DNA of 64,000 nucleotides, taken from Pseudomonas viridiflava. Its GTDB lineage: Bacteria; Pseudomonadota; Gammaproteobacteria; Pseudomonadales; Pseudomonadaceae. The stretch lies in the NCBI RefSeq assembly GCF_900580865.1, contig NZ_UTBZ01000060.1:356032-420031 (forward strand), read 5' to 3'. This document shows, piece after piece, positions 25,732 through 35,700 of this stretch. Each line of letters opens with the position of its first letter. Position 1 is the first letter of the stretch. The notes under the pieces were generated by a model. It was not told where the DNA came from, ran no database searches, and saw only the letters and a program-made list of their open reading frames with translations. A program made the position numbers and the translations under genes.

Positions 25732-27234
25732 ATGAAATCACGCAAAAAAACCGTCAAGCCGATCGGCCTGAACGACATCACCATTGTCGACGACGCCAAG
25801 ATGCGCAAGGCGATCACCGCCGCCGCACTGGGCAATGCCATGGAATGGTTCGACTTTGGTGTCTACGGCTTTGTCGCCTATGTGCTCGGCAAAGTGTTCT
25901 TCCCCGGCGCTGACCCGGGCACGCAGATGATCGCCGCGCTGGCGACCTTCTCGGTGCCGTTCCTGATCCGGCCGCTGGGCGGCTTGTTCTTTGGCGCATT
26001 GGGCGACAAGTACGGACGGCAGAAAGTCCTCGCCGCGACCATCGTGATCATGTCGCTGAGCACCTTTGCCATCGGCCTGATCCCGTCCTATGCCTCGATC
26101 GGTATCTGGGCGCCGATCCTGCTGTTGCTGGCAAAAATGGCTCAAGGCTTCTCGGTCGGTGGCGAATACACCGGCGCCTCAATCTTCGTCGCTGAATATG
26201 CACCAGACCGCAAACGCGGCTTCCTCGGCAGCTGGCTGGATTTCGGCTCGATCGCCGGTTTCGTCCTCGGTGCCGGCGTGGTGGTGTTGATCTCGACGAC
26301 ACTGGGCGAGGCCAAGTTCGAAGAATGGGGCTGGCGCCTGCCGTTCTTCCTTGCCTTGCCATTGGGCATGATCGGCCTCTACTTGCGTCACGCGCTGGAA
26401 GAAACCCCGGCGTTCCAGCAGCACGTCGAAAAGCTTGAGCAAGGCGATCGCGAAGGCCTCGCCGGCGGCCCGAAAGTCTCGTTCAAAGAGGTCGCGACCA
26501 AACACTGGCGCAGCCTGATGACCTGCATCGGCGTGGTGGCGGTAACCAACGTTACCTACTACATGCTGCTCACCTACATGCCGAGCTACCTCTCGCACAA
26601 CCTGCACTACAGCGAAAACCGTGGCGTGCTGATCATCATCGCGATCATGGTCGGCATGTTGTTTGTGCAGCCCGCGATTGGCTTCATCAGCGACAAGATT
26701 GGCCGCAAGCCTTTTATCGTTATCGGCAGCATCGGTTTGTTCATTCTGGCGATTCCGGCGTTTATGCTGATCAACAGCGGCAAGATCGGTTTGATCTTCG
26801 CCGGCCTGCTGATGCTGGCGGTGCTGCTGAACTTCTTTATCGGCGTCATGGCCTCCACCCTGCCGGCGATGTTCCCCACGCACATTCGCTACAGCGCATT
26901 GGCGGCTGCGTTCAACGTCTCGGTGCTGATCGCCGGCCTGACCCCGACCGTGGTCGCCTGGCTGGTCGAGAGCACCAACAACCTGTACATGCCGGCGTAT
27001 TACCTGATGGTCATCGCCGTGGTCGGTCTGGTAACCGGGGTGACGATGAAGGAAACCGCCAACAAGCCGTTGCGTGGCGCAGCGCCGGCGGCCTCTGACC
27101 TCGAAGAAGCCAAGGAACTGCTGCAAGAGCATCACGACAACATCGAGCAGAAGATCGAAGACATCGACGCCGAAATCGCCGCGCTGGAAGCCAAGCGCAA
27201 GGAACTGGTGCAGCAGCACCCGCGCATTAACTGA
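25732..27234 (+). CDS. proP: ProP-type proline/betaine:H+ symporter (MFS)
   Basis: The product has 500 residues and about 12 membrane segments. MFS signatures are present: GNAMEWFDFGVYGF in helix 1, GALGDKYGRQKVLA in loop 2-3, GGEYTGASIFVAEYAP, and DKIGRKPF in loop 8-9. The C-terminus (about 460-497) is a charged coiled-coil with heptads (EQKIEDIDAEIAALEAKRKEL), the feature that tunes osmotic activation in ProP. It takes up compatible solutes on osmotic upshift. It is monocistronic and converges on the nucleotidyltransferase gene. Confidence 0.87.
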   Translation: MKSRKKTVKPIGLNDITIVDDAKMRKAITAAALGNAMEWFDFGVYGFVAYVLGKVFFPGADPGTQMIAALATFSVPFLIRPLGGLFFGALGDKYGRQKVLAATIVIMSLSTFAIGLIPSYASIGIWAPILLLLAKMAQGFSVGGEYTGASIFVAEYAPDRKRGFLGSWLDFGSIAGFVLGAGVVVLISTTLGEAKFEEWGWRLPFFLALPLGMIGLYLRHALEETPAFQQHVEKLEQGDREGLAGGPKVSFKEVATKHWRSLMTCIGVVAVTNVTYYMLLTYMPSYLSHNLHYSENRGVLIIIAIMVGMLFVQPAIGFISDKIGRKPFIVIGSIGLFILAIPAFMLINSGKIGLIFAGLLMLAVLLNFFIGVMASTLPAMFPTHIRYSALAAAFNVSVLIAGLTPTVVAWLVESTNNLYMPAYYLMVIAVVGLVTGVTMKETANKPLRGAAPAASDLEEAKELLQEHHDNIEQKIEDIDAEIAALEAKRKELVQQHPRIN

Positions 27235-27268
27235 TCGCACATCGACTCTGACCGAGTGGCGAGCCCCC

Positions 27269-27925
27269 CTAAACGCAGCTCAGCCACTCGTGCTCTGGGT
27301 GCAATCGCGTCAAATGTCGAAGCAACCACACGCGCTCCTGCGCAGACAAGTCTGGTAAAGCCCTAGCGAAATCGCTGCGGTCTTTAGAACGCGTGTGTTT
27401 GGCCTTGAACAAAAGAACAGCAGCAGGTCGCAGATGCGGGATGCCAGCCGTGCTGCGCAGAACCATTTCGGCGCGTGGGCTGGTAATCGAAAGATCGCGT
27501 TTATAAACCCAGGTGTCCGGCGTGCCTGGTTCGATCATCACATCCACGCGCCACGCCTGTGCGGCGCGGTCGTATCCCCAGACCTGAAAAATGTCTGCGG
27601 CGGGCAGGCAAATCGCTGACAAAAACTGGAACGTACCGTCCTTCACCGCGTAGAAATCGAGATCACCGAGTGCCTGGCGAAAACAGGCGAAATCGGCCCG
27701 AAGCACCGTGAACTCCAGATCACTGTGGGCACGGGTTTGCCGCCCGAGCCAAAGGTCCAGCGCCCAGCCACCAACCACACACCACGGGCGGTCTACCGAA
27801 CGCAGTCGCCGCGCCAGCTCATCGGGTGTCCAGGCTTGCCATTGCTCCTGGTCCGGCATTATCGGCTGGGCTGTTGTCATGTCTTGAGCTCGTAGTTTGA
27901 TCGAAGGGCAGCGTAACGGCGCCAT
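27269..27925 (-). CDS. Nucleotidyltransferase of the aminoglycoside adenylyltransferase-like type
   Basis: The product has 218 residues from ATG 27925, chosen because AAAGGAG lies five bases upstream; the later ATG 27880 has no such site. The Pol-beta-type core is visible as VVGGWALDLWLGRQTRAHSDLEF, where the Gly-Gly and the HSDLE acidic pair resemble ANT(2'')/LinB-like enzymes. The downstream FKAKHTRSKDRSDF segment is also typical. Homologues are often chromosomal genes with no proven resistance role, so I do not infer antibiotic resistance. Confidence 0.7.
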   Translation of the reverse strand: MAPLRCPSIKLRAQDMTTAQPIMPDQEQWQAWTPDELARRLRSVDRPWCVVGGWALDLWLGRQTRAHSDLEFTVLRADFACFRQALGDLDFYAVKDGTFQFLSAICLPAADIFQVWGYDRAAQAWRVDVMIEPGTPDTWVYKRDLSITSPRAEMVLRSTAGIPHLRPAAVLLFKAKHTRSKDRSDFARALPDLSAQERVWLLRHLTRLHPEHEWLSCV

Positions 27926-28005
27926 TCGAACTCCTTTCATAAACCGGCTCAAGATTTTTATCAGCTAGCCTTGAATCCGCATCGCCCGTCATTCAAGGAG
28001 CCGTC

Positions 28006-28086
28006 ATGTACAAGTTCATCAAGACCACTGTAATCGGCGGCCGTGGTCTGTTGGCGCAGATGCAAGCGTGGGTGCCGAAAGCCTGA
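28006..28086 (+). CDS. Possible 26-residue small protein
   Basis: ATG 28006 is preceded by AAGGAG at five bases, a near-ideal ribosome binding site, and opens 26 codons (MYKFIKTTVIGGRGLLAQMQ...) before TGA at 28084-28086. The product is basic and partly hydrophobic, possibly amphipathic. Its end abuts the convergent stop at 28087. It could be a genuine small protein or the surviving front end of a decayed gene. Confidence 0.4.
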   Translation: MYKFIKTTVIGGRGLLAQMQAWVPKA

Positions 28087-28665
28087 TCAAGGCGCATTGA
28101 CCACCACATACGTCACATCACTGCCCTGATACTGCGGCTGGTACCAGGTTGAGCCGCACTGCATGTAGGCAACGTTGTAGCGAATCACCTGCACGCAACT
28201 GCTGGGCATTTGCGCCGGAGTGAAGATCGCCCCCACCACCGCCGCCGTGACCGCGACAGTTGCCGTCACTGCCGCCGCGGTTGCCACTGGATGATAGTGA
28301 TCGTCGTAGCCGTAACGGCCATGGCCGTCGACATCGATATCGACATCACGGTGGTTGTCGATATTGACGTTACGGTTGACGTTGCGATTGCTGTTGTTGA
28401 CGTACGTACGGTTGCCGACGTTGTTGCCGGCATTGACCCGATTACCCGAATTGACCCGATTACCGGCACTGACATTGTTGGTGCGCTGCGGCGCATTGAT
28501 GCGCTGCGCCCGTTGCGCATTCGGCGCCGGCGCGCGGTTGACGTTGGCGCGGGCATGTCCCTGAGCGCGTTGCCCCCGGGCATCGGCTTCGGCGACATAA
28601 CCGGCGGTCAGCAGCGTGGCGGCGGCCAGCGACAACAACAGACTCCACGTTATCGACTTGTTCAT
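28087..28665 (-). CDS. Asn/Arg-rich exported protein of unknown function
   Basis: The product has 192 residues from ATG 28665, with AGGGAGGG upstream. A signal peptide (about 1-29, ending EADA/RGQ) is followed by a low-complexity stretch rich in Asn, Arg and Val (about 50-105, with repeated GNRVN and NRNVN units), a His/Asp segment, a hydrophobic Ala/Val segment (about 130-150) and a C-terminal domain with two cysteines (SSCVQ and MQCGSTWYQPQY). The tail resembles small surface or envelope proteins that bear a YQPxY motif. It lies one base after the DUF2092 gene, in the same operon. Confidence 0.7.
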   Translation of the reverse strand: MNKSITWSLLLSLAAATLLTAGYVAEADARGQRAQGHARANVNRAPAPNAQRAQRINAPQRTNNVSAGNRVNSGNRVNAGNNVGNRTYVNNSNRNVNRNVNIDNHRDVDIDVDGHGRYGYDDHYHPVATAAAVTATVAVTAAVVGAIFTPAQMPSSCVQVIRYNVAYMQCGSTWYQPQYQGSDVTYVVVNAP

Positions 28666-28666
28666 G

Positions 28667-29455
28667 TCACTGCCCTCCCTGATCGCTGGCTTGTATAAAC
28701 GCAATCGCCACATCGCCTTTGCCCGGTTTGAAGGTGAATTGCGTGTCCGGGATGGTCGGCTTGAGGTTCCACTGATACACCGCGCTGTACTCGGGGAAGC
28801 TCTTATCATCGGTGGTGGTGATCACCAGTTTGCACGGCAAGGGCTTGTCGGAGCGGGTTAGCCACAATTGCCAGTCGATACCTTCCTGGCGAAATGCCAA
28901 ATGGTCGCAGAGCTGTCCCTTGATGACCGACGGGCCCACGTACAGCGCGGCTTTCAAGGCATCGATCTGCGCCTGGTCACTGCCGAACAGAAACAGGTCC
29001 TCCATCGGTACCTGCACACCGTAGAAGTTCTCGACCTTGTGCAGGGTTTCCGCCACGGTGGCCGGTGCATCGACGGTGGTGTAGTACTTCAGGTACGGCG
29101 AATACTGGGTGAGCTTCTTGCCGTTATAGAAGAACTCGCGGGTGCGCACATCGCCTTCGCTTTTCGCATACAGGCGATCATGGCCGACCACTTTCAGGGT
29201 GTTGGCGGATTCGGTCTTGATCTTCTGCCCGGACTCCAGAACCGTGTCGCGCGAGACTTGGGCATCGACCTGGAATTTCGGCAGGCTGCGCAGGTAGTTG
29301 CCCATGTCGATCAGCTTGTCGACCACTTGCGGGTTGATCAACGGCGCATCGTCCGTGGCCTCGGCAGCGGGCGCAGCCGGCGGGTCTTCAGCGCGGGCTC
29401 CCGGCGCGAGCACCAGCGTGAACATCAGGCAGACAATACTGGCTGGGGCTTTCAT
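28667..29455 (-). CDS. DUF2092-family exported protein
   Basis: The product has 262 residues from ATG 29455 with a signal peptide (about 1-22, ending ARAED). The mature protein matches DUF2092: VDKLIDMGNYLRSLPKFQVDAQVSRD near the N-terminus, a lipoprotein-carrier-like half-barrel, and DDKSFPEYSAVYQWNLKP near the end. The family is a LolA-like fold of unknown function. It is divergent from the giant-protein export operon and 250 bp from it, and is cotranscribed with the Asn-rich gene; a link with the export locus is possible. Confidence 0.75.
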   Translation of the reverse strand: MKAPASIVCLMFTLVLAPGARAEDPPAAPAAEATDDAPLINPQVVDKLIDMGNYLRSLPKFQVDAQVSRDTVLESGQKIKTESANTLKVVGHDRLYAKSEGDVRTREFFYNGKKLTQYSPYLKYYTTVDAPATVAETLHKVENFYGVQVPMEDLFLFGSDQAQIDALKAALYVGPSVIKGQLCDHLAFRQEGIDWQLWLTRSDKPLPCKLVITTTDDKSFPEYSAVYQWNLKPTIPDTQFTFKPGKGDVAIAFIQASDQGGQ

Positions 29456-29705
29456 CGATTCCGCTCCTGTCCCTGCGTGGGCGTTGCGCCGCATGGGCGA
29501 CTGACTGTCCAGCCTAGACCCCACCCTTGCTGTGCGCCAATGCGCACAGACACACCGCGCATTGATGGCCATAGGCTGTTATCGCGCCTCGTTGCAAGTC
29601 CCTGAAGTTCGCTGGAAAAGCGTAAGAAACGTCCTACGCTGAATTTGTCCGTCGCCCGGCGTCGGCACTCATTGGAAGGATTCAGCAGGCAGTAAGAGGC
29701 CGATC

Positions 29706-32700
29706 ATGCAAGATTCACGCAATGGATTGTCCGGCGCACATTGGCGCCCGCAACGTCAGTCGCTGGCGCTGGAACCGAGAATTCTGTTCGACGGCGCCGC
29801 CGCTTCGGCGGCTGCCGATCAACATCACAGCGATCCTGCCGCACCGCCGGCCGCCGTGGACGCCGAAGTCCCTCACACCACGCCCACCGAAGGCCGGGCC
29901 ACCGAGCCTGCACCGTCTGCTGCGCGCAGCCTGCTGGTCATCGACAGCCGCATCGAAAACCGCGATCAACTGGTCGCGCAGTTGCCGGGCAATGTCACCG
30001 CGATTGTGGTGGATGTCGGCGAAGACGGTCTGGCGGCGATCTCTGCGGCGTTGGCGCAACTGGGCAAGGTCGACTCGATCCAGATCATGTCCCATGGCGC
30101 CTCGGGGCAATTCACCCTGGGCAACCGCACGGTCAGTTCGGACAACATCGACTCGCTGGGCAAGACACTCGAACAATGGCGCAACAACCTGACCCAAGGC
30201 GCGGACATTCAGCTCTACGGTTGCGATGTCGGCGCCGGTGCGTCCGGGCAAACCCTGGTCAGCGAACTGGCACGCTGGACCGGCGCCGATGTCGGCGCTT
30301 CCAGCAACGACACCGGCAGCAGCCAGGCCGGCGGCGACTGGACCCTGGAAACCCGGGTCGGTGACCTCGACAAGAGCATCGCCATCAGCAGCCTCGCCAT
30401 GGCGCATTTCGACGGATTGCTGGCCGATGCAGCGCCGACCGCGACGGTGTCTACCGGCGGCAGCGATGTGCTGCTTGGCGACCGTTTCACGTTTACCGTG
30501 AACTTCAGCAACACCTCAACCCAGGTGGGTTACGCGCCATTCATCAACCTGGCGATGCCGGTCACCGGCAAGGATGGCGACGACGGCGTCAATTTCATTT
30601 CGGCCACGTACCTTGGGCAAAACCTGATCAGCCACGTGGTGACCTTCGATGCCAACGGCAACGCCACACATCCCTTGGCCAAAGACGCCAACGGCAACTT
30701 CCTGATCATCAACGCCGCCACCTACGGCATGCGCGCCGGCGACAAACTGGTGGTGATCGAGTTGCCCTTCGCCAGCGTCACCAATCAGCAGCCGGTGATC
30801 GGCGTGCAGATCACCGCCAGCCTGAGCAATCTGGCCGACACGGCGTTTTCCATCGGCAGTCCCGATCTGACCATCCGCGCCAGTGGCGGCTTCGAATTCG
30901 GCAATGACGCGCTGGACAACCCGACCAATGATCCGAGCCTGATCCAGGCCGGCACTGCGGCTTTCGTCGTGCACCCGACGGTGATCACCGTCAGCGAAAC
31001 GATCAATACCCCGGAGGGAGAGACTGCCACCGGCCCCAACTATGTGCGCACGCTGACCCTGTCGGCGACACCCGCGCCGGGCCAGACGCTGACCAACGTC
31101 GTCGTCACCCAGCCCCTGCCCGACAATATCCAGGTCAACTCGATTACCCCCGGCGCTGGCGGCCGGCTGACCTCGATCACCCTGCACGACGGCACGGTGG
31201 TCACCAATGCTGCAGAAATCGCTGTGCTGATCGCGGCCAATGACGTCTATATCAATTCATTCACCGTCGCCTACGACAGCCTTACCGGCAAGACTGATAC
31301 CGTGGTCGCGTTCTACGTGCCGGAAGTCGACGCCAACGGCCAGCCGGTGATCAACCCGGTCACCGGCGACGCGGTGACCGTAACCCTGGGCCCGCCGACC
31401 GCTTCCGGGCAATGGGTGCCGCTCGATCCTCGCGACGTCACCGCACCGAACACCACTATCGATTTCAGCGGCACCGGCCAGAGCACGCAGTTCATCGCCA
31501 AATCGATCACGCTGCTGAAAACCGCGACGATGCAGAACGACATCGGCCACAGCGGCATCAGCCCCGGCGACACCCTGCAATACACCCTCAACCTGGCTAT
31601 TTCCGACTACTTTGCCTTCGGCAAGGACTTCTTCAACGAAGGCCAACTGGTCATCCGCGACCAACTCAGCGATGGCCAGACCCTCAGCGGCACGCCGACC
31701 CTGACGGTGACGATCAACGGCGTCGCGCAGACCATCACCCTGGTCACCAGCGTGGTGAACAATGCCGACGGCAGCACCTCGATGGTGTTCGATATCGCCC
31801 AGTCGCTGCGCAATGCGTTCAACAACATTCGCGGCTGGCTCAATGGCGACCTGGCCTTCGACGACACGTTGCAGGGCGCTGTGGTCGCGGTGTTGAGCTA
31901 TTCGGCCATCGTCGGCCAGACCTACAAACCACCTTCAGGCAACCCGCACCCGGACATCAACGAAGGTGACGAACTGGGCAACACCGCCACGGTAGACGGC
32001 ACGCTGTTGGTCGATCGCTTCAACCTGACGGGCGAGAGCGAAACCGACGGTTCCACCACCACCAGCGTGATCCCCACCAGCAACGTCGATATCAATCTGG
32101 TCGAGGTCAATAACGGCGCACCGCCGGGCAACGGTGAACTGCGCCCCGGCGATGAAGTGACCTTCGAGCTGAGCTACGACTTGATCACCGGCGATTACGA
32201 GCAGTTCAAACTCACCGCGTATCTGCCGCTGCCGCTGTTCAATGTCAGCGGGATCACCTGGGGTTCGGGCAATGATGTCGGCCAGTGGGCGCTGGGGGCG
32301 GGCAATACCAATGCCGGCGGTGTGATCAGCGTCACCAGCGCCGACGGCAACTCGGTGGTGTTCGACTTCGGCAGCTTTGCCACCAACACCACCACCGGCA
32401 GCCGCATCGTCATTCGCTTCACGGTCCGGGTCGGCGATCAGCCATTTGCCGACCAGCGCTCGCTCGACGTCCTCGCACAATCGAGCCAGCAGACCACCCT
32501 CACCGACCGTACGCTGATTTCCTCCGACGTAGTCGCGATCGTGTCGGTCGCCGAGCCGGTGCTCAATATCAAGCACGGCGTGGTGTCCGGCTCCAACGGC
32601 ACGGTGACCGGCACCAGCGGCAGCTGGAATCCACCGGGCAGTACCGGTGTGCCCTTCAATGGCAGCGTCACCGACCTGTCGGCGGTCGACGGCAACATCA

Positions 32701-35700
32701 GCAACATCGACGGCGCCGACCGTTTGCGCCTGGTCACGGCGATCGAAAACAGCGGTGGCGGCGGCGCGTTTGACGTCAGCACCAGCATCACCCTGCCCTC
32801 TGGCTTGAGCTTCGTCGGCGGCAGCCTGGCGGCGGCCAATCTGCAGATTTATCGCGGCGACGGCACGCTGCTGGTGTTGGGCACCGACTACAGCGTCAGC
32901 GGCAACCAGATCACCTTCCTCGATGCGGGTGGCCAGGCCAGTCTGTTGGCCGGGCGCAGCGGCACGGCGGCCGATACCAGCGGCGCCAACGTCGTGGTGA
33001 TCAGCTATGACGTCGAGGTCAGCGCCACCATTGAGGCCAGTCGCAGCCTGCAATCCACCGCGACCCTGAGCAACTACGCCAGCGTCAACGACGGCGCCGA
33101 CTTCACCCCGACCGACCTCACCGATCTGGCCAGCCAGCAGATTGCCGCGCCGGTCATCAGCAAAGTCTTTGCCGACGGCACACTGGACAATGGCGACTCC
33201 AGCGCCAGCCACACCAATGGCAGCGATCTGGTGGTCGGCGAAAGCATGCGCTACGACATCGTCATCACCCTGCCCGAAGGCACCACGCAAAACCTGCGCA
33301 TCGAAGACCTGATTCCACCGGGCATGCGCCTGGACACCAGTTTCAACGGTGGCCTCGGCTACCAGATCATCACCACCCGCGCCGGCAGTGGCGCGCTCGG
33401 CGCCGATTTCGCCGGCAGCGTGCTGGTCGGTGGTTTCGCCGGAATTGGCGGCGCACTGGGGGGCGACGGTGTCGATGGACGCTGGACTTTCAGCGTCTCC
33501 AGCGTGTCGGCGGACAACCAGACCGGCAACAACACCTTCGTGATTCGTCTGCAACTGGTGGCCAACAACGTGATTGCCAACCAGGCCAACGTCTCACTGC
33601 AAAACAATGCGCAGTTGGTTTACAACGACCCGGATGGCGACACGCCGAACGGCGCGGTGGCGCTGGATCGCAACGTTGCCCTGAGCGGAGGCCAGCCGAC
33701 GGTGACCGTGCGCGAGCCGACCCTGCAAATCAATCAGGTGATCACCTCCACCTCCGGCCTGGGCGGCTATGACCAGGGCGACACGGTGACTTTCAATATC
33801 ACCATCACTAACGGCAATGGCAGCACCGATTTCAGTGCGTTCGACATCAGTTTCCTCGACACCCTGCCGACCCAACTCAGCAACGTCACGCTGGTCGGCG
33901 TGCTGTATCAGAACGGCGCGACCAACAATGGCGGGGTTGCCTTTGAAATCGTCGGCGGCCAGTTGCGCACCGCCAGCGGCGCCAATATCGACATTGCCAA
34001 GGGCGGCAGCATCGTCTTGCAGCTCAGCGGTATCGTCAACGCCAGCGCCGCAGCGTTATCTAACATCGCCAACGTTGCCAGTGTGCAATGGACCAGCCTC
34101 GACGGCGGCAATGCCGGCGAACGAACCGGCGTTGACGGCGTGCTCAATGGCGGCACCCTCAACGATTACCGCAACCTGTCGACTTTGTTGATTCCTGTGG
34201 CTCAGGCCATCGAAATCTCCCGTGTCGGTGGCCTGCCAGACACGGCGGCGCCGAACCCGACCTCCGCAACCGTCGAACAAGTGACCGTCGGCGAAGTGAT
34301 TCGCTACCGTGTGGTGGTGCTGGTGCCCGAAGGCAACAACCCCAACTATCAGGTGCAAATTACCCTGGCCAACGGCTTGCAGTTCATCTCCCCGGATGCG
34401 CTGGTCAATGCCCTGCGCATCGCGTTCATTTCCAACGGCGGGCTGACCAGCGACGCCAACCTGATCGTCGGTGGCACGCTGAATATCGACGGCAACGAAA
34501 ACAGCCCCGAGGCCCTGCCGATCACCGCCGACCTGTCCGGCCTGGCGCCGCAAGGCATCTTCGACCCGAGCCGGCTGACCGTCGTCACCAACCCCGATGG
34601 CAGCCAGGTGGTGACGTTCAACCTCGGCAACGTGGTCAACGGCAATGGCAACGATGACGATCTGGAAGGCATCTCGATCGAGTTCAACGTGCGCGTGACC
34701 AACATCGCCGCCAACATTGCCGGCGCACAATTGGCGGTGACCGCGCAGGAAATCGTCAACGGTGCCGGGCGTGCGGTCAGTGACACGGTGTTTGAACGCG
34801 TGGTCGAGCCGAGCTTCAGCGGCCTCGACAAGCAGATCGTCACCTTCAACCCGAACCCGAGCGGCAGCACCGGCAACGCCACGGTGCAACTGAGCTTCAC
34901 CCAGAACGGTGGCCTGCCGGCGTTCGATGCGCGCGTCAGCGACAGCTTTGCCGGCGGCAGCAATTACACCCTGCTTAGCGTCAGTATCAATGGCGTGAGT
35001 TACGGCCCGGGCAACCTGCCGGCGGGCATCAGCTTCAGCACCAGCGGCGGTTTGAGCGTCAACTTCGATCAACTGGATGTCGGCGCGCAGATTCAGGTGC
35101 GCTACTCGGTCGACTTGCCGAACTCGACGATTGTCGCCAGCAGCAACGCAACGCTGACCTGGAGCAGCCTGCCCGAAGACTTCACCAGTTGGGGCGGCAA
35201 CAGCGTCGGGGTCGATGGCACCGCCACCGGCGAGCGCGACGGCAGCGCGGTCGGCCCGAACCAGTACATTTTGCGCGACACCGCCGGGCTTGGCGTGATC
35301 ACCGGCACCCTGTGGAACGACACCGCCAGCCCGACCGCCAGCGCCACACCGGACGGCGCCGGCCTGGCCGGGCAAACCGTGACCCTGACCTGGGCCGGCG
35401 CCGACGGGCGCCTCGATACCACCGCCGACAACCTGCAGTTCACCACCGTCACCGACGCCAACGGCCAGTACCGCTTCGGCGTGTTGCCACTGGGCGTGTT
35501 CCGTATCGATGTGCCGGCGGGTCTGGTCAGTTATCCGCAACCGCTGGGCGATCTGCGCGTGCGCGTCGACAGCGACGCCGGCACCCTCGGCCAGATCACC
35601 ATCACCCTGGGCGATGCCGACACGCAAAGCGCCAACGCCGGCTATGTCGAACAGAACGACGCACCGGTCAACACCCTCCCCGGCACGCAAAACGGCCTGG

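Noticed and set aside
27269..27925. Antibiotic resistance gene
   Set aside because: The nucleotidyltransferase core is visible, but nothing in sequence or context indicates an aminoglycoside or lincosamide substrate.
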